64,000 nucleotides of DNA from Stappia stellulata DSM 5886 (GTDB taxonomy: Bacteria; Pseudomonadota; Alphaproteobacteria; Rhizobiales; Stappiaceae), in NCBI RefSeq assembly GCF_000423705.1, contig NZ_AUIM01000004.1, forward strand, positions 434,001-498,000. Direction: 5' to 3'. Every line of letters begins with the position of its first letter. Within the stretch, counting starts at the first letter, position 1. Positions 9,486 through 18,150 of the stretch are shown one piece after another. A program made the position numbers and the translations under genes. The notes under the pieces are model-generated. The model had not been told where the DNA came from. It made no database searches and saw only the letters and a program-made list of their open reading frames with translations.

Positions 9486-10642
9486 CTAAAGACAGGCTCC
9501 ATACCGGCTTCGGTCAGAGCTGCGGCGCGAGCGTCGAGCCAGGCCTTTTCGAAAGCATCGCGGGACAGGTCAGCACCCGCACTCGCCTTAAAACCGGTCC
9601 AGGCCGAGGCCAGAACGTCCTGACGCTTGATCAGCTGGTCGTTGTGCGCCTGCATCTCGTCGGTCCACACGCCCTTTTCCTTGAACAGGCGGATGGCGCC
9701 ATCATGGTAGGGAACGGCCCACTTGAAGTTCTGCCGCTCCAGAGCCCAACCCGACGCACCCGGTGCACCGTCCTTGTAGTTCGGATAAAGGTCGACCATC
9801 GCCTTGGTCATGGCATAGACCAGATCGTCATCCTGGTTGGCGTAGACCATCAGCTGCGGCATCGGGTAGAGCGCGCCGTGATGCGGCTTCTCCGGGCTGA
9901 CGCCAGCACCTTCGGTGCCCACGCTGTAGACGAAATACGGCGCCTTGGCCTTGAGCGCGGCCCAGGCTTTGGTGTCGTCCTCGGGAACTTCCGGCCAGAT
10001 CAGGCCGCGCGGCGAGGCTTCGAGCTGGTAGGCACGGCCGGTCGCCATCAGGGCGAAGGCAGCATCCACCTTGTCGGAGATGATGCCGTCCCAGGAATCG
10101 CCGAATCCGGAGAACTCGACCACTTCAACGTCATCCCAGGTCAGGCCGGCGGAAGCCAGCAGAGCCTCGGTGTTGTAGTTCAGCGCCGCAGCCGCCTTGA
10201 TACGGGCAACGCGCTTTCCCTTGAGATCGGCCAGGGTCTTGACGCCAATATCATTGGCAACGCCGAGCCCGAGATTGGTATCGCCGATTGAGGTCATGAC
10301 AATACGGATCGGCTGCGGCCCCCAGTCGGTTCCGGAGAAGTCGAACACGCCTTCCTGAGCGAAGTAGCTGGCAACGCCGCCGGCAATCGCATGCACCTTG
10401 CCGGCACGGGCCGGAATGGTGCGGGCGATGTCGTTCTTGCCCGGCAGGATGCGCAGGTTCACACCCAGCTCTTCCTTCATTGCCTTGCCGATAGCGACGG
10501 CCTGGTTGTAGCTCGCGCCACCGACGCCATAGGACGACCACGCAATGGTCTTGGGCAGTTCCTGTGCCGAAACCGATGCCGTACCCAGAATGGTCGCGGC
10601 AAGAGCGGCGGCAGCGAATGCGTTTTTCGAATAGCGGTTCAA
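9482..10642 (-). CDS. TAXI family TRAP transporter solute-binding protein
   Basis: A 386-residue periplasmic receptor. A Sec signal peptide is clear: charged MNRYSK, a hydrophobic core, and a likely cleavage after ASVSA at residue 26. The mature part has TAXI features such as SSYGVGGASYNQAVAIGKAM and IPARAGKVHAIAGGVA, ending with helices around AGADLSRDAFEKAWLDARAA. It captures the substrate for the fused permease. It is the first gene of the minus-strand operon and is preceded by the divergent regulatory region with an IclR-type operator. Ligand unknown; the enzymes downstream suggest a hydroxy- or keto-acid or an aromatic acid. Confidence 0.92.
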   Translation of the reverse strand: MNRYSKNAFAAAALAATILGTASVSAQELPKTIAWSSYGVGGASYNQAVAIGKAMKEELGVNLRILPGKNDIARTIPARAGKVHAIAGGVASYFAQEGVFDFSGTDWGPQPIRIVMTSIGDTNLGLGVANDIGVKTLADLKGKRVARIKAAAALNYNTEALLASAGLTWDDVEVVEFSGFGDSWDGIISDKVDAAFALMATGRAYQLEASPRGLIWPEVPEDDTKAWAALKAKAPYFVYSVGTEGAGVSPEKPHHGALYPMPQLMVYANQDDDLVYAMTKAMVDLYPNYKDGAPGASGWALERQNFKWAVPYHDGAIRLFKEKGVWTDEMQAHNDQLIKRQDVLASAWTGFKASAGADLSRDAFEKAWLDARAAALTEAGMEPVFR

Positions 10643-10708
10643 GTCATTCTCCTCTCGGCTGACAAATTACCCGTCGAAGGGTGGATTCGTCCCTCCTATA
10701 GGCAGCTT

Positions 10709-10740
10709 GCACAAAATCACAACTTGGGAAAGCACAAAAT
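10709..10740. repeat. Direct repeat GCACAAAAT in divergent promoter
   Basis: The 9-mer GCACAAAAT occurs at 10709-10717 and 10732-10740, 23 bases apart, roughly two helical turns. It lies between the TAXI gene and the BKACE gene, next to the IclR-type palindrome. It could be a second regulator-binding element or promoter sequence. Confidence 0.4.
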
Positions 10741-10745
10741 GGCAC

Positions 10746-10768
10746 ACTGTTCCATATTGCGGAACAGT
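10746..10768. promoter_or_regulatory. Probable IclR-family operator
   Basis: ACTGTTCC (10746-10753) and GGAACAGT (10761-10768) form a perfect 8-bp inverted repeat around ATATTGC. The core GTTCC-N7-GGAAC resembles operators of IclR-family regulators. It sits between the divergent TRAP/beta-oxidation operon and the BKACE-SDR pair, and an IclR gene follows that pair. The natural reading is that this IclR protein controls both directions. Confidence 0.65.
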
Positions 10769-10865
10769 TAAGGTTGTGGCACAGCTACCGCGCCGTGGCG
10801 CCGCGCATGTTCGTGCGCCGTGCCGTGTCGATTCAGATTTTTTGAACTTCCGGAGTGGAACGCGT

Positions 10866-11741
10866 ATGGCCGACAAAGTCATTATCACCTGTGCGATCAC
10901 GGGATCCTTCGACACCCCCAGCAAGAGCGATGCGGTCCCCGTAACGCCGAAGCAGATCGCCGATTCGGCCATCGGCGCGGCCAAGGCCGGCGCAGCGGTG
11001 GCGCATATTCATGTGCGCGACCCCGAAACCGCGGCGCCCTCGATGGACATCGCCCTTTACCGTGAAGTGGTCGAGCGCGTCCGCGACGCGGATGTCGACA
11101 TCGTCCTCAACCTCACCACCGGTGCCGGCGCACGCTACGTGCCGTCCGCCGACAACATGCAGGTCGGCGGTCCGGGTACGACACTTTGCTCTCCGGAAGA
11201 GCGCGTCTCCCATGTTCTGGAGCTGAAGCCGGAACTGTGCACGCTGGACATCGGCACCATGAACTTCGGCGAGCATGCCTTCCTCAACCTGCCCGCGCAT
11301 CTGCGCACCATGGCGCGGCTGGTCGAGGACGCGGGCACCAAGCCGGAGCTGGAAGTCTTCGACATCGGCCACATCGTGCTCGCCAAGAAGCTGATCGCCG
11401 AGGGCGCCCTCACCGGCACCCCGCTGTTCCAGATCTGCCTCGGCATCCCCTATGGCGCGGATGCCACGCCGCAGTCCCACCTGTTCCTGCAGTCGCAGCT
11501 TCCGCAGAACGCCAACTGGGCCGCCTTCGGCATCGGCCGGCAGGAATTCGATATCGTGGCTCTTTCGGCGGTTTGTGGCGGCCATGTGCGCGTCGGACTG
11601 GAAGACAATCTCTACCTGTCGCGCGGCGTCCTGGCACCGGACAACGCCTCGCTGGTGCGCCGTGCCGTCCAGATTTTGGAAGGTCTGGGCAAGGAAACCG
11701 CGAATGCCGCCGAAGCCCGCAAAATCCTGGAGCTTCGCTGA
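10866..11741 (+). CDS. Beta-keto acid cleavage enzyme (BKACE, DUF849)
   Basis: A 291-residue TIM-barrel metalloenzyme of the 3-keto-5-aminohexanoate cleavage (Kce) superfamily. These condense a beta-keto acid with acetyl-CoA and split the product into acetoacetate and a new acyl-CoA. Zinc ligands are visible as His47 and His49 in AHIHVRDPE and Glu246 in RVGLEDN. Arg242 and Asp247 match the catalytic Arg and Asp known in Kce. The ATG at 10866 (MADKVIITCAITG) is chosen; a longer open frame upstream lacks family similarity. The SDR gene follows 4 bases after its stop. With the carnitine-dehydrogenase-like gene nearby, a hydroxy-acid to keto-acid to acyl-CoA route is likely; the exact substrate is not readable. 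Confidence 0.92.
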   Translation: MADKVIITCAITGSFDTPSKSDAVPVTPKQIADSAIGAAKAGAAVAHIHVRDPETAAPSMDIALYREVVERVRDADVDIVLNLTTGAGARYVPSADNMQVGGPGTTLCSPEERVSHVLELKPELCTLDIGTMNFGEHAFLNLPAHLRTMARLVEDAGTKPELEVFDIGHIVLAKKLIAEGALTGTPLFQICLGIPYGADATPQSHLFLQSQLPQNANWAAFGIGRQEFDIVALSAVCGGHVRVGLEDNLYLSRGVLAPDNASLVRRAVQILEGLGKETANAAEARKILELR

Positions 11742-11745
11742 ACTG

Positions 11746-12498
11746 ATGCAGATTTCCGCGCAAACCCGGGTCCTGGTGACCGGCGGCTCCTCAGGCATTG
11801 GCCTTGCCACCGCCAAGGCCTATCTGGCCGCAGGGGCAACCGTTGCGATCAATCACCTGCCGGGGGATGAGAATGCCCCGGCGCTGATCGTCCGTCTCAC
11901 TGAGGAGCACGGCGAAGGCCGCGTTCTCTCCGCCCCCGGTGACGTCTCCGTCCGCACCGAGGCGGAAAGCATGGTCAAGACCGCAGCCGCCGACCTTGGC
12001 GGGCTGGACGTTCTGGTCAACAACGCCGGTACGTCCGGCACCCTGGAACCGATCCCCATGTCGGACCTCGACCGTCTCGATGATGCGTTCTGGGACAAGA
12101 TCCTCAACACCAACCTGATGGGGCCGTTCTGGTGCGCGCGCGCCGCCGCCCCGCATCTGCGCGACGGCGGTGCCATCGTCAACACGGCCAGCATTGCCGG
12201 CCTCGGCGGCGGCGCCAGCTCCATGGCCTATGCGGCCAGCAAGGCGGCGCTGGTCAACATGACCATCAATCTAGCCAAGGGACTGGGCCCGAACATCCGC
12301 GTCAATGCGGTCGCCCCGGGCCTGACCCGCACGCCCTGGACCGAAACCTGGCCGGAGAGCCGCACCGAACGCTCGCTGGCGGCGACCACGCTGAAGCGCT
12401 GGGTGGAAGCATCGGATGTCGCAGAGGCAATCGTGTTTCTCTCCCGCAACGAAGCAATGACCGGACAAACGATCACGCTGGATTGCGGACGCTTCTGA
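11746..12498 (+). CDS. Short-chain dehydrogenase/reductase (SDR)
   Basis: A 250-residue classical SDR. The cofactor motif TGGSSGIG is at residues 12-19, NNAG at 92-95, and the catalytic Ser149, Tyr162 and Lys166 are all present in NTASIAG and AYAASKAA. The C-terminus QTITLDCGRF is typical of FabG-like SDRs. It starts 4 bases after the BKACE stop and ends just before a strong terminator, so the two genes form a small operon. It may interconvert a 3-hydroxy acid and the 3-keto acid used by BKACE. That role is inferred from position. Confidence 0.9.
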   Translation: MQISAQTRVLVTGGSSGIGLATAKAYLAAGATVAINHLPGDENAPALIVRLTEEHGEGRVLSAPGDVSVRTEAESMVKTAAADLGGLDVLVNNAGTSGTLEPIPMSDLDRLDDAFWDKILNTNLMGPFWCARAAAPHLRDGGAIVNTASIAGLGGGASSMAYAASKAALVNMTINLAKGLGPNIRVNAVAPGLTRTPWTETWPESRTERSLAATTLKRWVEASDVAEAIVFLSRNEAMTGQTITLDCGRF

Positions 12499-12533
12499 TC
12501 ACCGGCCCCATCGACCGCTGATCCGCTTTGAAG

Positions 12534-12572
12534 CCGGGCTGTCATCTCCAGATGTCAGCCCGGTTTTCTTTT
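12534..12572 (+). terminator. Rho-independent terminator after BKACE-SDR
   Basis: A long hairpin CCGGGCTG-T-CATCT / AGATG-T-CAGCCCGG with a 2-base loop and one T:T mismatch is followed by TTTTCTTTT. It lies 35 bases after the SDR stop and separates it from the convergent IclR gene. Confidence 0.85.
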
Positions 12573-12595
12573 GACCGAAACAACAAGCCAGGGCT

Positions 12596-13393
12596 TCAGA
12601 CCTGCCGCCCGGCCTCGACCTCGGCCACCAGCGCGCGCGGCGGCAGCGCCGAGATGTGGGAGGCGAGCGCTTCGATTGCCGGCCCCAGATCCTCCAGCAG
12701 CCGCTGTTTTGGCAACAGCGTGGCCACCCCGCCGCAATTGACCGCCATGCGCGTCTTTGTATCCAGATCGAGCACCGGCGCGGCGATGGCATGAATGCCC
12801 GGCAGCCAGGTGTCCATTGACAGACAAAACCCCTGCTCGGCGATTTGCCGACGGGCGTCGGTGACCTTGTCGCCAAGGGTGGCCGCCGCCTGCGGATCGC
12901 TCTCCGCCAGCAGCTCCGCGATTTCGGCGATCTCCCCTCCATCGCAAGCAGCCAGATAGGCCTGGCCGATGGCGGACACGACAATTGGCAGCCGGTCGCC
13001 GACCGTCAGCCGAGTGGTGACGGCAGCCGCCCCGCGCGCCTGCTCGATATACAGCATATGCACGCCCTGCCGGATGGCCAGTGACACCGAAACCGAAGCC
13101 CGGTCCGCCAGCTCCTGCATGGGCCGGCGAGCGCGTTGGCGAATGTTCATGCTCGCCAGCGCCGAATAGCCCAGGCGCAAGGCCCCGGCACCGATGCGGA
13201 AACCGCCGGTCTCAAGCGCCGGACTGAGGTACCCCATGTCGCACAAAACGCTGGTCAGCCGCGAAACGGTCGATTTCGGCATTCCGGTGCGCGCCGATAT
13301 CTCCGCATTGCTCAGACTGTCCTCGCCAACGCCAAAGGTTTCGAGGATCAGAAAGCCGCGACGCAGGCTGTTCAGGGAAGTTTCCTTCTTCAA
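12596..13393 (-). CDS. IclR family transcriptional regulator
   Basis: A 265-residue regulator with an N-terminal winged helix (LRRGFLILETFG, then LSNAEISARTGMPKSTVSRL) and a C-terminal effector-binding domain (ARRPMQELADRASVSVSLAI, SAIGQAYLAAC, then CLSMDTWLPGIHAIAAPVLD). The reading frame starts at a TTG (13393) preceded by GAGGA; the next in-frame Met is inside the DNA-binding domain, so TTG is the likely true start. It converges on the BKACE-SDR operon. The IclR-type palindrome at 10746 is its probable target, making it the local regulator of the catabolic island. Confidence 0.9.
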   Translation of the reverse strand: MKKETSLNSLRRGFLILETFGVGEDSLSNAEISARTGMPKSTVSRLTSVLCDMGYLSPALETGGFRIGAGALRLGYSALASMNIRQRARRPMQELADRASVSVSLAIRQGVHMLYIEQARGAAAVTTRLTVGDRLPIVVSAIGQAYLAACDGGEIAEIAELLAESDPQAAATLGDKVTDARRQIAEQGFCLSMDTWLPGIHAIAAPVLDLDTKTRMAVNCGGVATLLPKQRLLEDLGPAIEALASHISALPPRALVAEVEAGRQV

Positions 13394-13734
13394 GGAGTGT
13401 CCTCGGCCATTCTCGTGTTTCCAGGAGGGCGGTCATAGCAGATTATCAAGTGTTAATCAGCATTTATAAGACGCTGCTCAACCAGGATATGCCAACTGAC
13501 CACAACACATGTCTGCTGTATGGCCAACCTCACAGGCGCGGAACCAATTCGCGGCTGAGGAAAACGAAGCCCGGTCGTACACCCTTCGCCTCATCTACCC
13601 CAGGTTCAACTGCGGACAGGAAACGCCCGCGCCAATCCGGCATGTGGCTGGCCCGAACTCCTTCAGAAAACAAAAAAACCGCCGGCCCGAGAGGAGCGCG
13701 GCGGGTCTTTGTCATGTGAGCCCCGAAGACGATG
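13394..13734. other. Intergenic region between IclR gene and RND pump gene
   Basis: No gene is supported in these 341 bases. The part near 13430-13480 is AT-rich and, read on the minus strand, holds -10-like sequences (TGATAAT) suitable for the IclR promoter. The part nearest the pump gene contains its terminator. Short open frames here have neither ribosome sites nor recognisable products. Confidence 0.55.
13671..13704 (-). terminator. Rho-independent terminator of the RND operon
   Basis: Read on the minus strand, CCGCCG (13704-13699) pairs with CGGCGG (13684-13679) across a 14-base loop and is followed by TTTTTTTGTTTT. It lies about 30 bases past the stop of the RND transporter gene. Confidence 0.75.
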
Positions 13735-16700
13735 TCAACCGGCCTGCGGCGCGGCCTCCTTGCCGGGGGTGAGGTCCTCCGGAGTGCGCTCGGTATCGGC
13801 ACCGCGATATTGCCCCTTCACACGTTCGCGCAGGATCTGCATCACCACATAGAGGACCGGGATCAAAATGACGCCGAAGAGCGTGGCAAACAGCATTCCC
13901 CCGAACACAGCAAATCCGATGGCCTGCTGACTGGCCGCCCCCGCGCCGTTGGCGACCAGAAGCGGAACAACGCCAAGCAGGAAGGACAGCGCCGTCATCA
14001 TCACCGCCCGGAAGCGCAAGTGCGCGGCCGCCCGCGCGGCCTCGATGATCGACTTGCCGGCCGCGCGTTCCTCCATCGCGAATTCGACGATCAGGATCGC
14101 ATTCTTGGCACCAAGCCCGACCAGCATGATCATGCCGATCTGCGTGTAGAGATTGACGTCACGCCCGGTCACCAGCACCGCGACGAAGGCGCCGAGAAGC
14201 GCCACCGTCACCGACATCAGGATAGCGACCGGCATCGTCCAGCTTTCGTACTGGGCCACCAGGAAGAGATAGGCGAACAGGATGGCAAGCAGCAAAATGA
14301 AGATCACGATGGCGCCCGTGCCCTGCTGCTGCAGGGCGGAGCCGGTCCACTCGTACTTGTAGCCGGAGGGCAAGGCTTCCTGTGCCGCGGCTTCAAGCTG
14401 TGCCATCACGACACCGGTCGAGGTTCCCGCCTTCGGCTCTGCATTCAGCGAGGCTGCCCGGAACATGTTGTACCGGTTGAGGATCTGCGGCCCGAGCGTG
14501 TTTTCCACCGTCGCAAGCGTGCGCAAGGGGACCATGTTGCCGTCCTGGGAGCGCACATACAAACGGCCGATGTCCTCCGGCCGGTCACGGAAGGTGCCCT
14601 CGGCCTGAATCATCACCTTGTAGACGCGCCCGAACAAGTTGAAATCGTTGATATAGTAGGATCCGAGATAGGCCTGCAGCGTCAGAAAGACATCGCCGAT
14701 CCCGACCTTGAGCAGCTTTGCCTTGCTGCGATCCAGATCAACGAATAGCTGAGGCACATTGGCCCGGAATGTCGAATAGGCCTGCGCGATTCCCGGCCTC
14801 TGATTGGCGGAATAGACCATTGAGCCGATTCCGGAGGCAAGGTCTTGCGGCGTCCCTCCGCCGGTTTGCTGGATCTTCATTTCCACACCGCCCGTGGTCC
14901 CGAGACCCGGAATCGGCGGCGCGTTGAAGGCGATGATATTCGCCCCCGAGATGGTGGCGAATTCACGCCAGAGCTGGGCAAGGATCCCGTTGGCACTGAG
15001 CGCGGGTGTCTCCCGTTCTTCCCAGGGCTCAAGCGTGACGATCAGCAGCGCTGTGTTCGGCGCAAGACCGGAGTTCAGGATGGAAAACCCGTTCACGGTC
15101 ACGACGTTCTCGATGCCGTCGATCCCTTCCAGCCGGCCCTCGATGTCCTTGGTCACCGCGGTTGTCCGCGGCAGCGCCGCGCCATCCGGCAATTGCACGT
15201 CGACCATCAGGTATCCCTGATCCTCAAGCGGCAGGAACCCCTTCGGGAGCCGGCCGCCGAGCAGGACGATCAGCCCGATGGCGAGGGCAACGGCGCCAAT
15301 TCCCAGGAACGATCGCGGGAGAAGCCGCGACACGATACCGACATAGCCGTTCCGCATTCGGTCCACGACAGACTCAAACACCGCGAAAATACCCGTCGGC
15401 GGTCCCTTTCGCGGCTTGAGGATCAGGCCACACAGCGCCGGGGACAGCGTCAGCGCGTTGATCGAGGAAATCACCACGGCCACGGAGATCGTGGTCGCGA
15501 ACTGGGAATAGAGCCGGCCCGTGATGCCCGGCATGAACATCGTCGGCACGAAGACGGCGAGCAGAACGAGCGTCGTTGCGATGATCGGCGTCGTGATCTG
15601 CCCCATCGCCTTGGCGGTCGCCTCCTGCGGCGAAAGCCCCTCGTCGGCGATGATCCGTTCGACGTTCTCCACCACGATGATCGCATCGTCGACGACGATA
15701 CCGATGGCAAGGACAAGCGCGAACAAGGAGATCGTGTTGAGCGACATTCCCGCGGCGAGAAGGATCGCGAATGTCCCGATCAACGACACCGGGATCGCCA
15801 CCAGCGGGATCAGTGTCGCCCGCCAGTTGCCGAGGAACACGAAGACGACAGCGACCACCAGCGAGAACGTCAGAAGCAACGTCGTGACCACGTCCTGAAG
15901 GGATTTCTCGACGAAATTGGTCGTGTTGAAGGGAACGCCGTAGGACATGTCCTCCGGAAACGCCTTGGAAAGCTCTTCCAGACGCGACAAGACCCCTTCC
16001 GCCACCGCGAGGGCGTTGGCCCCCGGCGCCTGATACACGGCCAGAACCGTGGAGGGCGTGCCATTGAAGCGTCCGTTTGCGGAATAAAACTGGGATCCCA
16101 GCTCAACCCTGGCGACGTCGCGGATACGAACGACCGCACCGTCGGCGCCGGTGCGCAGGATGATGTTCTCGAATTCCTCAGCGGTGCTCAGCCGCCCCTG
16201 GGCCGTCACCGTATACTGGAACTGCTGCCCTTCGGGCACCGGCGGCGCCCCGATCTGGCCGGCCGCGACCTGCACGTTCTGGTCTCTGACGGCGGAAATG
16301 AAATCCGACGGCGTCATGCCAAGGCTTGCCAGACGATCGGGGTCCAGCCAGATCCGCATGCCGTAGGCGAAGTCGGTGAGGACATCCGCCTTGCCCACCC
16401 CCGGAACGCGCGCCAGCGCGTCCTTCAGGTAGATCGAGGCGTAATTGGACAGAAAGACCTCGTCATGATCGTCGTTCGAGGAATAGAGCGTCACCACCAG
16501 AAGCATGTTGGTGCTGGCCTTCTGGACCGTGACACCATTCTTGGTGACGTCGCTCGGCAACTGGCTGGTCGCCTGGCTGACGCGGTTTTGCACGTTGACC
16601 GTCGCGATGTCGGGATCGGTTCCAACCGCAAATGTGACATTCAGCGAGTAGCTGCCGTTGTCGCTGCTGTTCGACGACATGTAGATCATGTTGTCGACGC

Positions 16701-16914
16701 CGTTGACCTGCGCCTCGATCGGCGCCGCAACCGTCTCCTCCAGCACGGTCGAATTGGCACCGCTGTAGCTGGCGGAAACGTTCACAACCGGCGGCGTGAT
16801 ATTGGGGAACTGCTCGACAGGCAGCGACAAATACCCCAAAACGCCGGCAATCGTGATGACGAGGGAAATGACCAGCGCGAACTTCGGCCGATAGATGAAG
16901 ATGCGTGAAAACAT
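13735..16914 (-). CDS. RND family efflux transporter, inner membrane pump (AcrB/MexF type)
   Basis: A 1059-residue proton-driven multidrug pump of the HAE-1 family. The first membrane helix follows MFSRIFIYRPKFALVISLVI, with the classical LPVEQFPNITPPVVNVSASY right after it. The proton-relay Asp pair is present in AIGIVVDDAIIVVENVE. A second half repeats the topology, ending with GLGAKNAILIVEFAMEE and GVILIPVLYVVMQILRERVK. It follows the adaptor gene after 6 bases. There is no outer-membrane channel gene beside it, so it must use an unlinked TolC-like protein. No regulator gene is adjacent. Confidence 0.95.
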   Translation of the reverse strand: MFSRIFIYRPKFALVISLVITIAGVLGYLSLPVEQFPNITPPVVNVSASYSGANSTVLEETVAAPIEAQVNGVDNMIYMSSNSSDNGSYSLNVTFAVGTDPDIATVNVQNRVSQATSQLPSDVTKNGVTVQKASTNMLLVVTLYSSNDDHDEVFLSNYASIYLKDALARVPGVGKADVLTDFAYGMRIWLDPDRLASLGMTPSDFISAVRDQNVQVAAGQIGAPPVPEGQQFQYTVTAQGRLSTAEEFENIILRTGADGAVVRIRDVARVELGSQFYSANGRFNGTPSTVLAVYQAPGANALAVAEGVLSRLEELSKAFPEDMSYGVPFNTTNFVEKSLQDVVTTLLLTFSLVVAVVFVFLGNWRATLIPLVAIPVSLIGTFAILLAAGMSLNTISLFALVLAIGIVVDDAIIVVENVERIIADEGLSPQEATAKAMGQITTPIIATTLVLLAVFVPTMFMPGITGRLYSQFATTISVAVVISSINALTLSPALCGLILKPRKGPPTGIFAVFESVVDRMRNGYVGIVSRLLPRSFLGIGAVALAIGLIVLLGGRLPKGFLPLEDQGYLMVDVQLPDGAALPRTTAVTKDIEGRLEGIDGIENVVTVNGFSILNSGLAPNTALLIVTLEPWEERETPALSANGILAQLWREFATISGANIIAFNAPPIPGLGTTGGVEMKIQQTGGGTPQDLASGIGSMVYSANQRPGIAQAYSTFRANVPQLFVDLDRSKAKLLKVGIGDVFLTLQAYLGSYYINDFNLFGRVYKVMIQAEGTFRDRPEDIGRLYVRSQDGNMVPLRTLATVENTLGPQILNRYNMFRAASLNAEPKAGTSTGVVMAQLEAAAQEALPSGYKYEWTGSALQQQGTGAIVIFILLLAILFAYLFLVAQYESWTMPVAILMSVTVALLGAFVAVLVTGRDVNLYTQIGMIMLVGLGAKNAILIVEFAMEERAAGKSIIEAARAAAHLRFRAVMMTALSFLLGVVPLLVANGAGAASQQAIGFAVFGGMLFATLFGVILIPVLYVVMQILRERVKGQYRGADTERTPEDLTPGKEAAPQAG

Positions 16915-16920
16915 CCGGGC

Positions 16921-18072
16921 CTACTCCGACTTGTCGTCGGCAAGAACCGCGTTCACCGGAACGCCCGGCCGTACTTTTTGCAGCCCTTCCGTGATAACCC
17001 TCTCGCCCTCCTGCAATCCGCTCTTCACCACGAATTTGGTGTCGATCTGCTCGCCCAGCTTAACGCGACGCTGCTCGACATTTTCCTGGCTGCCGATGGC
17101 AAGCACAAAGGGACCGCTCTGGTCCCGTTGCACCGCGGACTGCGGTATCACGATTTCCTCGGCGCTTTCGCCTGCCTCGATCACGACAGTGACGAAGGTC
17201 CCGGCGACCAGAAGCCTGTCACTGTTCGGAAACCGGCCGCGAATGGCGATCGTCCCCGTCGCGGGATCGACGGCATTGTCGACAAAAACGATCTCACCGT
17301 CTTCCTGATACTTCTGGCCATTGGGAAGGACGATATGAATATCGGGGTGGTTTCCGATTTCCCTCAGGTCTTCCGGCGAGGTGCCATTGCTGCGAATGGC
17401 GTCCAGATAGTCTTTCTCGCTAATCGAAAAGCTGACGTACATCGGCGCGGTCCGCACCAGACGGGCAATTGGGCCGGACGACGGTCCCACGACATCGCCC
17501 ACACTGAAATTTGTCTTGCCGAGCTGGCCGTCGAAGGGCGCGTGAATGGCGGTGTAGGAAAGATTGAGGTCGGCCTGGGTAACGGCGGCCTTGGCCGCAT
17601 CGACGGCGGCTTCCGCCTGCTCCTTGGCCGCCAGCGTCGCCTGGTACTTGGCCTTGGAGACGTGCCCCTTTTCAAAGAGGTCCTTGTCGCGTTCCAGGTC
17701 TGCGGCCTTGAGGGCTGCTTCCGCTTCGGCACGTGCGGCTTCGGCTTTCGCCGACGCAAGCGATGCCTCGTAAGGCGCGCGTTCAATGGTGAAGAGCAGG
17801 TCGCCCGCCTTCACCGTCGCGCCGTCCTTGACTTCCTTGCTGTTCAGAAATCCGGACACGCGTGAAATCAGATTGACGTTGTCGACCGCTGCAATCTGGC
17901 CGACGAACTCCGCGGACTGGCGAACTTCCTGGCTAACAGCCGCGGCAACGGTCACAGACGGCGGCGGGGCGGACGGCGCGGCAGCCTCCTCTGACGGGCT
18001 GCAGGCAGCTACTGCCCCCGAAAACCCGACGGCAATCGCCAAAGGTCGTATCCAGGATCCGGCGATCGCCAT
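16921..18072 (-). CDS. RND efflux periplasmic adaptor (membrane fusion protein), lipoprotein
   Basis: A 383-residue adaptor linking the RND pump to an outer membrane channel. The ATG at 18072 is chosen because GGAG lies 7 bases upstream; a longer frame upstream would spoil the signal peptide. The N-terminus has a hydrophobic stretch ending in the lipobox VAAC, so it should be lipid-anchored at the inner membrane. Then come the barrel-sandwich hybrid (NVNLISRVSGFLNSKEVKDG), an alpha-helical hairpin rich in Ala, Lys and Glu at about 100-160, the return lipoyl half (YTAIHAPFDGQLGKTNFSVG) and a C-terminal membrane-proximal domain. Confidence 0.93.
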   Translation of the reverse strand: MAIAGSWIRPLAIAVGFSGAVAACSPSEEAAAPSAPPPSVTVAAAVSQEVRQSAEFVGQIAAVDNVNLISRVSGFLNSKEVKDGATVKAGDLLFTIERAPYEASLASAKAEAARAEAEAALKAADLERDKDLFEKGHVSKAKYQATLAAKEQAEAAVDAAKAAVTQADLNLSYTAIHAPFDGQLGKTNFSVGDVVGPSSGPIARLVRTAPMYVSFSISEKDYLDAIRSNGTSPEDLREIGNHPDIHIVLPNGQKYQEDGEIVFVDNAVDPATGTIAIRGRFPNSDRLLVAGTFVTVVIEAGESAEEIVIPQSAVQRDQSGPFVLAIGSQENVEQRRVKLGEQIDTKFVVKSGLQEGERVITEGLQKVRPGVPVNAVLADDKSE

Positions 18073-18150
18073 CTTGAAACTCCATGAAAATGAACGGTCA
18101 CCGCCACGAGAGGACACGGACGAATGACCTGAAAACGTTACACAGCAATG

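Noticed and set aside
13450-13719. Open frame of 89 codons between the IclR and RND genes
   Set aside because: No ribosome site, no recognisable product, and it runs through the RND operon terminator.
14845-16908. A plus-strand open frame of 687 codons
   Set aside because: Antisense to the RND pump gene; its Arg/His/Asp-rich composition is typical of a shadow frame.
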